DNA of 64,000 nucleotides, taken from NCBI RefSeq assembly GCF_920984735.1, contig NZ_CAKLBU010000005.1, positions 1 to 64,000 on the forward strand, written 5' to 3'. The notes under the pieces were generated by a model. The model was not told where the DNA came from and searched no databases. It saw nothing but the letters and a program-made list of their open reading frames with translations. Position numbers and translations under genes: made by a program. The stretch is from Pedobacter sp. Leaf250 (GTDB lineage Bacteria > Bacteroidota > Bacteroidia > Sphingobacteriales > Sphingobacteriaceae). Below, piece after piece: positions 16,021 to 24,300 of the stretch. Position 1 is the stretch's first letter. Each line of letters starts with the position of its first letter.

Positions 16021-17475
16021 ATGAAATCAGCTTATCTATATGTGCGTGTAAGCACTGACGAACAAAAACGAAGGGGCTATTCTCTGCCCGAACAGGAAGA
16101 TCGATTGATCAAATACTGTGAATCGAACAATATCTGCGTAAAGGGTGTCTACCGGGAGGACTTCTCCGCCAAAGACTTCAACCGACCAGAATGGAAGAAG
16201 CTACTTTCCGAATTGAGAAAGGGCAGGGGAAAGGAAGAAAATAATATCTTTTTCATCAAGTGGGACAGGTTCAGCCGTAATATCCAGTATGCGTATGAAA
16301 TGCTGGGCATTCTCAGAAAGCTCAATGTTTCAGCAATGGCCATCGATCAGCAGATAGACCTTTCCGTTCCCGAGAGCTCGGTGATGTTGGCCATCTACCT
16401 CTCAGTCCCAGAGGCGGAAAACACTAGACGTGCGATGAATACCTTAAATGGAATCAGAAAGGCCAAGGAAATGGGTAGGTATCCCAATAAAGCTCCTGTG
16501 GGATATGTGAACACGGCATCATTGGATGGCCGCAAGATCATATTGCCAAAACAGCCTGAAAGCGGGATTATAAGATGGGTTTTCCGTCAGCTTGCGAAGA
16601 ATATCTATAAAATTGGGCACTTAAGCGAGATGGCGGTGAACAAAGGCCTGAGAAGTACACGCTCAAATTTTTCCAAACTTATTCGTAACCCAGTTTACTG
16701 TGGCCTGATTCCGCTTAAGCTAGGAAATGGGGAGAATGTTATGATAAAAGGAATACACGAGCCACTGATACCCGAAGCCCTTTTTTACGAGGTGCAGGAT
16801 GTCATCAATACCAAAAGGAAGGTTAGTACGATAAGGACCGATTTCAGGTCCACTTTTTTTCTTACGGGTTTTCTGATCTGTCCGCTATGCGGCAAGAGGC
16901 TTACGGGAAGTTTTTCCCAAGGCAATACTCGAAAATATGCCTATTATCATTGCCGCAAGGGGTGTAGGGCAAGGGTAAGGGCGGATAAGCTAAATGACAG
17001 CTATAGGGACCAGCTCCAGAAATTACAGTTATCGGAAATGGTAGGTGATCTGTTCGTCGCCATTCTTGCAGACTGGAATGTTGATACGCAAAAGACGGGA
17101 TTTCTTTACGAAAGACAAGCACTTCGACGTCAGTTAGTCGAGCAGGAGACAATGCTATCCAGAGCGAGGAAACTGTTTGTGGAGAACATATTGAAATACG
17201 ATGACTATAGCGAAATGAAAAATGAATTTCGGAGGATTACTGGGGTTATAAAGAAGGAGCTTTGTGACGTTGCCATCAAACTAAAGACAATCGAAGAGCA
17301 ACGGCGGCTTGGCTTCCGGACTTCGATAGATGTATTTCGGGGCTTTGATAATCTCGATACAGCGGATAAAAAGCAATTGGTCAGCTTTTTTCCTCCAGTT
17401 GGAATAGACTTGAATAAAAGCGAGGTGTCTTTAGGCCATGATGTTGCGCTTTCGAAGGTAGTGGTTTATAAATAG
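16021..17475 (+). CDS. Large serine recombinase (site-specific integrase)
   Basis: A 484-residue recombinase. Domains in order: resolvase-type catalytic domain (1-150) with the nucleophile Ser11 in YVRVSTDEQ and the arginine-containing KWDRFSRN; a Recombinase domain (about 165-250, with KAPVGY and NPVYCGL); a zinc ribbon (CPLCGKRLTG ... YHCRKGCRARV); and a coiled-coil-like C-terminal part. Proteins with this layout integrate and excise phages and mobile islands at att sites without a tRNA requirement. It lies between the defence-like genes and the tRNA-Met gene and is probably the gene that moved this island. G+C is higher than in the core genes nearby. A small gene follows 17 bases later. 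No excision partner is visible. Confidence 0.92.
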   Translation: MKSAYLYVRVSTDEQKRRGYSLPEQEDRLIKYCESNNICVKGVYREDFSAKDFNRPEWKKLLSELRKGRGKEENNIFFIKWDRFSRNIQYAYEMLGILRKLNVSAMAIDQQIDLSVPESSVMLAIYLSVPEAENTRRAMNTLNGIRKAKEMGRYPNKAPVGYVNTASLDGRKIILPKQPESGIIRWVFRQLAKNIYKIGHLSEMAVNKGLRSTRSNFSKLIRNPVYCGLIPLKLGNGENVMIKGIHEPLIPEALFYEVQDVINTKRKVSTIRTDFRSTFFLTGFLICPLCGKRLTGSFSQGNTRKYAYYHCRKGCRARVRADKLNDSYRDQLQKLQLSEMVGDLFVAILADWNVDTQKTGFLYERQALRRQLVEQETMLSRARKLFVENILKYDDYSEMKNEFRRITGVIKKELCDVAIKLKTIEEQRRLGFRTSIDVFRGFDNLDTADKKQLVSFFPPVGIDLNKSEVSLGHDVALSKVVVYK

Positions 17476-17492
17476 TATAATGGGGAAATCAG

Positions 17493-17696
17493 ATGGATTT
17501 TATAGACAGAAAGGTTTCTGGGAGTAAGGCGATAGCGTTGCTTGCCAAAAATGGGATAGAGGTTGATGATGAAGAGGTTGCGGTAATACTGAGTTTCTTA
17601 TACCTCATTGCCAAGATCCATAACAGAAAAATGGTACTGGAGGATGTTGAGATCGGTAAGGAAAAGTCGAACAAGTCAAATAGTTACCTAGCGTAG
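17493..17696 (+). CDS. Small protein following the recombinase
   Basis: A 67-residue protein, 17 bases after the recombinase stop and so probably co-transcribed. It begins MDFIDRKVSGSKAIALLAKNG and has a middle helix EVAVILSFLYLIAKIHN; the pattern of one small amphipathic domain with a Glu-rich then hydrophobic helix recalls small proteins often found next to integrases in Bacteroidota mobile elements, which are sometimes mislabelled as a PTS component. Function unknown; a role as a recombination directionality factor or small regulator is possible but not shown. The C-terminus is Lys/Ser/Asn-rich. Confidence 0.65.
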   Translation: MDFIDRKVSGSKAIALLAKNGIEVDDEEVAVILSFLYLIAKIHNRKMVLEDVEIGKEKSNKSNSYLA

Positions 17697-17847
17697 CCTT
17701 GATAGGTTTTTCTAGTCCCAAATTTGTTTTGGTATAGGTTAACTGATTGGAAAATGTCGAACCGGTATTGGGGGAGGTGCAACTAATTGTAATCTAGATT
17801 TTTAGGGGCATAAAAAAAGGAAACAACAAATATATGCTGTTTCCTTA

Positions 17848-17924
17848 TGGTAGCGGGGAGCAGGATCGAACTGCCGACCTCAGGGTTATGAATCCTGCGC
17901 TCTAACCATCTGAGCTACCCCGCC
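17848..17924 (-). tRNA. tRNA-Met (CAT anticodon)
   Basis: The minus strand gives a 77-base cloverleaf: acceptor GGCGGGG with CCCCGCT, D-arm GCTCAGATGGTTAGAGC, anticodon loop TTCATAA with CAT at 17888-17890, T-arm GGCAGTTCGATCCTGC (one mismatch-free stem) and an encoded CCA end. The G1-U72 end is not the C-A mismatch of an initiator tRNA, so it is an elongator tRNA-Met, or a tRNA-Ile whose CAT is modified by TilS. Its 3' end faces the accessory island. Confidence 0.92.
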
Positions 17925-18060
17925 GAGTAAAAATATTTGCTTATATTATCAAATATTTAGGTGGTTATTTTTTGGAGTTGCAAATATAGAATAAATTACC
18001 TTTCTTTAGAAAAATAAAATAAAAAAAATACGTCCGGAGATATTCTGGTAATGAATTAAC

Positions 18061-18441
18061 ATGGCAGAAAAGAAAAAATTTACGCTTGAGTACGAGGTTA
18101 AATCGTCACCACGAATTTTGTATAGCTTTATAAGTGAGCCAAATGGCTTGTCGCAATGGTTTGCCGATGATGTAAATTTCCGCGATCAGGTTTATACGTT
18201 CACTTGGGATGATGAACAACTTAAAGCAAAGCTTGTTTCTATCAAAGAGAATAAATTAGTAAAGTTTAAATGGCTAGATGATGAGCCACAATGCTATTTC
18301 GAAATGGAAATTGTACAGGATGAACTTACCAACGATGTTGCTCTCGCCATAACTGATTTTACAACTGATGACCTATTGGCTGAGAAAAAATTAATTTGGG
18401 ATAACCAAATTGACTATTTGATTAGCGTTTTAGGTGCATAG
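18061..18441 (+). CDS. START-like / AHSA1-type domain protein
   Basis: A 126-residue single-domain protein. The pattern KFTLEYEVKSSPRILYSFISEPNGLSQWFADDV, then FTWDD and a closing helix WDNQIDYLISVLGA is the helix-grip fold of the SRPBCC superfamily (AHSA1/START-like), in the short Bacteroidota version. These bind hydrophobic ligands or modulate partner proteins; the ligand here is unknown. It lies 29 bases before the LptF/G-like gene in the same direction, and this pairing may reflect a shared envelope role. Confidence 0.8.
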   Translation: MAEKKKFTLEYEVKSSPRILYSFISEPNGLSQWFADDVNFRDQVYTFTWDDEQLKAKLVSIKENKLVKFKWLDDEPQCYFEMEIVQDELTNDVALAITDFTTDDLLAEKKLIWDNQIDYLISVLGA

Positions 18442-18458
18442 TTTCCCGCTGCATTGCT

Positions 18459-18466
18459 TACCTTTG
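18459..18466 (+). promoter_or_regulatory. TAnnTTTG box just before the LptF/G-like gene
   Basis: TACCTTTG matches the -7 element of Bacteroidota promoters exactly, but ends only four bases before the GTG start of the next gene. If used, the mRNA would be leaderless or nearly so. No clear -33 TTG is found at the usual distance, so the site is uncertain. Confidence 0.3.
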
Positions 18467-18470
18467 TAGG

Positions 18471-19895
18471 GTGAAAAAAATACATCTTCTTCTTATAAAA
18501 GCATTCATCAGACCTTTCCTTGCTACATTTTTTGTAGTAATGTTTATTCTTTTGATGTTTTTTCTCTTCAAGTGGATTGATGATTTAATAGGTAAAGGTT
18601 TCGAATGGTACACCATTTTAGAATTAATGTGTTACGCTTCTGCTGCCAACGTAGCCATGGCCTTACCGCTTTCAGTGCTTCTTTCCTCCATCATGACTTT
18701 CGGTACCCTTGGCGAAAATTACGAGTTAGTTGCCATTAAATCTGCTGGAATTTCGCTTCAAAAGGCCATGCGGCCACTTTTCGTGGTAATTATCATGCTT
18801 ACCATAGGGTCGTTTTTGTTTTCGAATTATATGTTGCCCAAAGCCAACCTGAAGTTTAGCTCCCTGCTCTATGATGTTCGAAACAAGAAGTTGGCTTTTT
18901 TGATTAAACCAGGCGTTTTCAATAACAGCATTCCAAATTATTCCATTCGTGTTGATGCCAAAGATGAAGATGGTACGCTACATGGTATCATGATTTACGA
19001 TCATAAAGGAACCAATGGTATCCCAAAAGTAATCATGGCCAGAGAAGGTCAAATGAATAAAACTACGGATGGTAAATTTTTGGTGCTACAGCTTAAAGAT
19101 GGTGTTCAGTATGAGGAGCAATCCAATACCAGTGGAGCTTATAACCCGCGTCAGATTTTATACCGGAGCAGATTTAAGGAAACCGAGCCTAAGTTTGATT
19201 TATCTTCATTTGAAATGAACAGGACTGACCCGAACGCTTTTGGAAACAGTACGCCCATGCTCAATTTAAAAGGTATTGTTAAAAAAAGAGATTCTTTAAC
19301 CAAACAACTTGATACCCTGAACTGGCAATCTAACCGTGTAGCAAGCAATACATTTAAACAGTTTAATACCACAAAAGGATACACGAAAATTAAAATTGCT
19401 CCTATCACAATTGGAGAAGTTACTTTAAAATCCATTCCGAATGGAAGCCGAAAGACTGCGGTTGATAATGCTGCAAATGTAGTTTCGGGCATGATGCAGA
19501 ATCTCTCGAATACGGTACCGAGGTACGATGATTTAATGGGTGAGATTATTTTTACCAGAGTAGAATATCAACGTAAGTTTACACTTGCAGCTTCCTGTAT
19601 TTTGTTGTTTTTTATTGGCGCACCTTTAGGCGCCATCATTAGAAAAGGTGGAATGGGTTTACCCGTTGTAATTGCCATTTCTTTCTTTTTGGTTTATCAT
19701 ATCATTACTACTGTCGCCGAGAAATCAGCTCGTGAGGGCAATCTAAACCCAATATTCGCCATGTGGATTGCGGTTATTGTGTTGTCGCCTTTGGCTGCAT
19801 TTTTAACCTATAAAGCCACGGTAGATTCGGCCTTGTTTGATGTAAATTATTATAAACAGTTTTTCAATAAACTGCTGCGAATTAAGCAAAAATAG
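18471..19895 (+). CDS. LptF/LptG family permease
   Basis: A 474-residue inner membrane protein of the YjgP/YjgQ family, the transmembrane part of the Lpt ABC exporter that extracts lipopolysaccharide from the inner membrane. Three N-terminal membrane segments (about 12-35, 55-80, 100-120), a large periplasmic beta-rich region (about 130-370, longer than in E. coli because of an extra 100 or so residues with KKRDSLTKQLDTLNW), and three C-terminal segments (about 375-455) fit the family. The start is GTG at 18471, giving MKKIHLLLIKAFIRPF. LptF and LptG cannot be told apart here; many Bacteroidota have two copies elsewhere. Confidence 0.88.
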   Translation: MKKIHLLLIKAFIRPFLATFFVVMFILLMFFLFKWIDDLIGKGFEWYTILELMCYASAANVAMALPLSVLLSSIMTFGTLGENYELVAIKSAGISLQKAMRPLFVVIIMLTIGSFLFSNYMLPKANLKFSSLLYDVRNKKLAFLIKPGVFNNSIPNYSIRVDAKDEDGTLHGIMIYDHKGTNGIPKVIMAREGQMNKTTDGKFLVLQLKDGVQYEEQSNTSGAYNPRQILYRSRFKETEPKFDLSSFEMNRTDPNAFGNSTPMLNLKGIVKKRDSLTKQLDTLNWQSNRVASNTFKQFNTTKGYTKIKIAPITIGEVTLKSIPNGSRKTAVDNAANVVSGMMQNLSNTVPRYDDLMGEIIFTRVEYQRKFTLAASCILLFFIGAPLGAIIRKGGMGLPVVIAISFFLVYHIITTVAEKSAREGNLNPIFAMWIAVIVLSPLAAFLTYKATVDSALFDVNYYKQFFNKLLRIKQK

Positions 19896-19930
19896 GCTCC
19901 ACATATCATTTACTTCTAGATGATATTTTA

Positions 19931-19963
19931 TTGAATTAATTGCTCTTTTAGGTTGTACCTTTG
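19931..19963 (+). promoter_or_regulatory. Bacteroidota-type promoter for ribBA
   Basis: TTG at 19931-19933 and TACCTTTG at 19956-19963, 22 bases apart, match the TTG / TAnnTTTG consensus. Transcription would start near 19970, giving a leader of about 65 bases, too short for an FMN riboswitch. Confidence 0.5.
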
Positions 19964-20035
19964 TATTGGCAAATTCAATGAAATCATTGATTATGAAGTT
20001 TCATTGATGCCAATTATATATATGCTTTTATAAAA

Positions 20036-21247
20036 ATGCAAACAGAATTAAATACCATAGAAGAAGCAATAGCTGATATTAAGGCTGGTAAAGTAATCAT
20101 CGTAGTGGATGATGAAAATAGAGAAAATGAAGGTGACTTTTTAACAGCAGCAGAAAATGCAACGCCAGAAGTAATCAACTTTATGGCTACCTATGGGCGA
20201 GGTTTAATTTGTGCACCGCTTACTGAAGAGCGTTGCAAGGAACTGAAACTCGATTTAATGGTGGGTAAAAATACCGCCGCTTACGAAACCAATTTCACGG
20301 TTTCAGTAGATTTAGTTGGTCATGGCTGTACTACTGGAATATCGGCAAGCGATAGATCCAAAACAATGTTGGCACTCGTAAACCCTAATATAGATCCCGA
20401 AGAATTGGGCAGGCCAGGACATATTTTTCCTTTAATTGCAAAAGATGGTGGTGTAATTCGCCGTGCTGGCCATACCGAGGCCGCAGTAGATTTAGCTCGT
20501 TTAGCCGGAATGAAACCGGCTGGTTTATTGGTAGAAATTTTGAAAGAAGATGGCGAAATGGCCAGACTTCCAGATTTATTCAAAATTGCCGAGCAACATC
20601 AATTAAAAATTATTTCGATTGAAGATTTAATTGCTTACCGCTTAAACATCGATAGCTTAATTAAAAAAGAAGTAACAATTGATTTGCCAACCGCTTGGGG
20701 CGATTTTAAAATGACCGCATACACTCAGTTGGATAATAACGCTACGCACTTGGCAATTTCAAAAGGAGAGTGGGGAGCTGACGAACCGATTCTTGCTCGT
20801 GTACATAGTTCATGCGTTACAGGCGATATTTTTGGTTCTTGCCGTTGCGATTGTGGACCACAGTTACATAAAGCTCTGGAGATGATCCAGACAGAAGGTA
20901 AAGGGATCGTTGTTTATATGAATCAAGAGGGGAGAGGTATTGGATTGATCAATAAACTTCGCTCTTATAATTTGCAGGATGCAGGTTTTGATACGGTTGA
21001 GGCAAACATTAAATTAGGTTTTAAAGGTGATGAACGCGATTACGGAGTAGGTGCACAAATTTTAAGATCAGAAGGCGTAACCAAAATGCGTTTAATGACA
21101 AACAATCCTACAAAAAGAGCAGGACTTATTGGATATGGCTTGGAAGCAGTGGAAAATATTCCAATCGAAATTGAAAGCAATGTTCACAATGAGCGTTATT
21201 TGTTAACCAAAAGGGATAAAATGGGTCATTCCATTATGAAAGGATAG
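20036..21247 (+). CDS. ribBA: Bifunctional riboflavin synthesis enzyme RibBA
   Basis: A 403-residue fusion catalysing two entry steps of riboflavin synthesis in the cytoplasm: ribulose 5-phosphate to 3,4-dihydroxy-2-butanone 4-phosphate (N-terminal RibB) and GTP to the first pyrimidine intermediate (C-terminal GTP cyclohydrolase II). RibB part, 1-205: [11 protein letters not shown] (25-35) and [10 protein letters not shown]. RibA part, 206-403: the zinc site C-x9/10-C-x-C in [17 protein letters not shown], then EGRGIGL and TNNPTK. Both active sites look intact. It is monocistronic, and a perfect 13-base inverted repeat follows. The final two flavin steps are supplied by ribF at 40 kb. Confidence 0.97.
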   Translation: MQTELNTIEEAIADIKAGKVIIVVDDENRENEGDFLTAAENATPEVINFMATYGRGLICAPLTEERCKELKLDLMVGKNTAAYETNFTVSVDLVGHGCTTGISASDRSKTMLALVNPNIDPEELGRPGHIFPLIAKDGGVIRRAGHTEAAVDLARLAGMKPAGLLVEILKEDGEMARLPDLFKIAEQHQLKIISIEDLIAYRLNIDSLIKKEVTIDLPTAWGDFKMTAYTQLDNNATHLAISKGEWGADEPILARVHSSCVTGDIFGSCRCDCGPQLHKALEMIQTEGKGIVVYMNQEGRGIGLINKLRSYNLQDAGFDTVEANIKLGFKGDERDYGVGAQILRSEGVTKMRLMTNNPTKRAGLIGYGLEAVENIPIEIESNVHNERYLLTKRDKMGHSIMKG

Positions 21248-21257
21248 TTTAGTGTTA

Positions 21258-21289
21258 GTTGGCAATTTTATTTAATTAAAATTGCCAAC
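21258..21289. terminator. Terminator between ribBA and tamB paralogue
   Basis: Perfect 13-base arms (GTTGGCAATTTTA / TAAAATTGCCAAC) with a six-base loop lie between two convergent genes. It can serve both, although the stem is AT-rich and the flanking T-run is short. Confidence 0.6.
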
Positions 21290-21345
21290 TTAACAAATCC
21301 AATTTAACAGTTCTTTGCTGCGAACTCAAAATTATCAGCTGATAT

Positions 21346-24300
21346 CTACCGCCTTGGAGTTCCCTTACTCTGATTAATAATTGCCTCTTTATTAATTGAT
21401 TTATTTGTTTTTACAGGATTTCCTTCCTGTTTCCTTTTCAAATTCCTACGATAAGCACCAGAGATCTTTTGAATAAACTCCTTAAATGTGTCGAACTGTT
21501 GAGTATAAACTAAACCAAAAGAAGTAACGTTTCGGTTTTGGTCAATCCCCGGATTAGCAAATATACTTTGAATGGTTGGAGGTTTATTGGCTACTTTCCC
21601 TAACAAACTTCCATCTTTTTTAATCAGGAATAGTCCTTCTACCTCACCACCAACATTGCTTCGGTTAAAATCGATGATGGTAAAATCATTCAAGCTATTT
21701 CGATCTACAATACCTGCATTGATAATTAATCGATCATTAAACAGTTTAACTGATGCACTCGCTTCACTTAACGAACGAACGTTTAAATCGACAAAGTTTA
21801 GATTTAAAGAGGAAAGTACATTATTAAATTGATTGAAAACCAATTCGGTTGCAGTGCTTGTAGCGGTTGAACTTAACTGATTACCAATTGATTCTCCACC
21901 ATTTCCTGGTGCAAAACTTCTTCTGATAATTAAGCTAAAGGCTTGTAAGTTCAGGTTATTTTGATCGCTAAAATAAGTTTGAAGTTCTTCTTTAATGGCA
22001 GGTTGCGCCGGAAAGAAGATATCTAACTTAATATCTGGTTGTAATAATAAGCCAGTTAAACCCATTTCTACCTCTGTATTCACCCTTTGGTTGGCATTAC
22101 TACTGGCATCGCGATTAGCTGCTTTGAACAATTCGTTTAAGTTCGCACGTAGGGCGTAAACAGCTTTGAGGTTTATTTGTGCGGCAGTTGGATTTCCCGT
22201 CCAACGGATGGTTCCACCTTGTCTGATCTCGAATTTTTTATTGATTACTTCCTGAGCCGTAAAATCAAAACTTCCCGTTTCTATAATGTAATCTCCCGAC
22301 ATTTCGAAGTCGCCCAAACTGTTGATGTTTAGGTTTAACTCCGCATTACCCTTACCGCTTAAATTACCCAAAGTGGTGTAAATATTTGCAGTGGTATTTG
22401 GATCGATGGTTAATTTAAATGTTAACGTCAAACCATCAAAATTAGTGGTTTTCTTTACTACTTTACTCGAATCTCTGCTAATGAAATTAATGAAATCTTT
22501 ATCCGAAACCGTTTCAGAACTATTTAATGGTAAATTGAAAACCGTACCTTTTTCGGTTTTGGCCTTGATGTCAATCTTCATTTTACTCGTAGGACCAGTA
22601 AACTTGAAAACACCCGATCCATAAGCTTTACCAAAATAAACTGAATTGTCTTTTGATGTTGTATTCAAAGCCATTAAACTGTTCGCATTTACCACAACAT
22701 TTAACGTAGGATCATCTAAATTATTTAAATCAACTGTACCGGTAGCGATGGCTTCATGACCTTCTAAATCAGCCAACTTAAAACCTTCCGATGAGTCGTT
22801 GTCCAATAAAACCACGCTGTTCTCTATTTTCACCTCATCGGTAATCACATACGTTGTTTTAAGGTAATTAACCATCAATTGCCCTTTATTAAAAGCAACT
22901 CGACCATTAATTTCTGGCTTATCCAGCTTTCCTTTTACTGTTAATTCAGCAGAAATATCACCTTTAAGATTAGATACGAGCTGTTTTACAAAAGGTTCCA
23001 GAATGGTTAATTTGCTGTCGTTCATTTTAACATCCAAATCGATCAGTTTCTCTTTTAAATCAAGATTTCCGGTGAGCTTAAATGTTTCTGAATTATCTGC
23101 CATTATTCTGGTGAAAACATTTACTTTATTGCTTTCATTATCAAAAGATGATGTGTCAGTCAATGTTCCGATGTAGATATCGTTAAATGTTAGCGAGTCT
23201 ATTTTAAGGTCATCATTTACCTTTGGTGCTTTTAGGATGCCATAAAGATTCGTCATCCCGTTTACATTTCCACTTAATTTAACTCCAAAACCTTTCGTAA
23301 AAGGGTTAAGCGTTTTCAGATTGAAATCTTTAAAGCCAACTTGTAATAAGTCTTTTTGATCATCAGAAATTAAACCATCAATAGTTAACTGCTGAATACC
23401 GTTTGTTAAATCGAAGTTGCTGATTAATGTTTTGCCATTATTTAGTGCAATGCGAACTTTCTCCTGAATGCGCCATTCTTCACTATTAATTTTTAGGATA
23501 GAAGGTAAAATACTCAAACGGGCAATTGTATCCTGATTTTTGGTAAATTCTACCAGTCCGTTTAAGTCCAGCTGATTGGCTTCATCAGAATTCGACATTT
23601 TTACGTTGAAAGATAGACTATCATTTCTAAGAATATTAGAAATATTCACATCTTTGATAAACAAACTATCATTCAATTGAACACGATCGGATGTAATAAT
23701 AAGTTGTAGCTGTTCTTTGGTAGTGTTTTCATCCAAAATAATATTGTTTACCACTACACCGTTATATTTTAATTTTCGCACAAAACCGTTCAGGGTTGCT
23801 GTATTGTTTCTCGAATCGAAATCACCGATGAGTGTAGCGCCTTCTTCCATTTCCAAACCCGGAGAAATAAACTGTGCCAAAGGCTCAAATTTCTTTACTT
23901 GTAAGTTGAATTTGAATATTTGATTTTTGAACTTAAAAATATCAGCCCTAAGCGATGGAACGTAGGTTTTTGCGATGGCTTTATAATATGATCCAATCGA
24001 ATTCAAGTCATATTCACCTTGAATACTGGCATCCAAAATATCGGAGCGAATATCCAATGTACGATCAACACCAGTACCTTTAGCCATCAGTTGAACCGAA
24101 TCTACATGGTAAATGCCTTTCGGATTTTGAAGCCTGATTTCTTGAATCAGTAACTGGCCTTCGATGTTATTTAAGTTCGTTCCAGAAAAGTTGGTGCTGA
24201 ATTTCGCATCAACCAATAAAGAATCTTTAAGTAAATTTAATGCTTTAAGCCTCGCTTTAGAAATGGTAGCATTAAACGCAAATACCGGAAGTTTTGGATT

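Noticed and set aside
19896..20035. FMN riboswitch before ribBA
   Set aside because: The leader is about 65 bases and lacks the conserved elements of the RFN motif.
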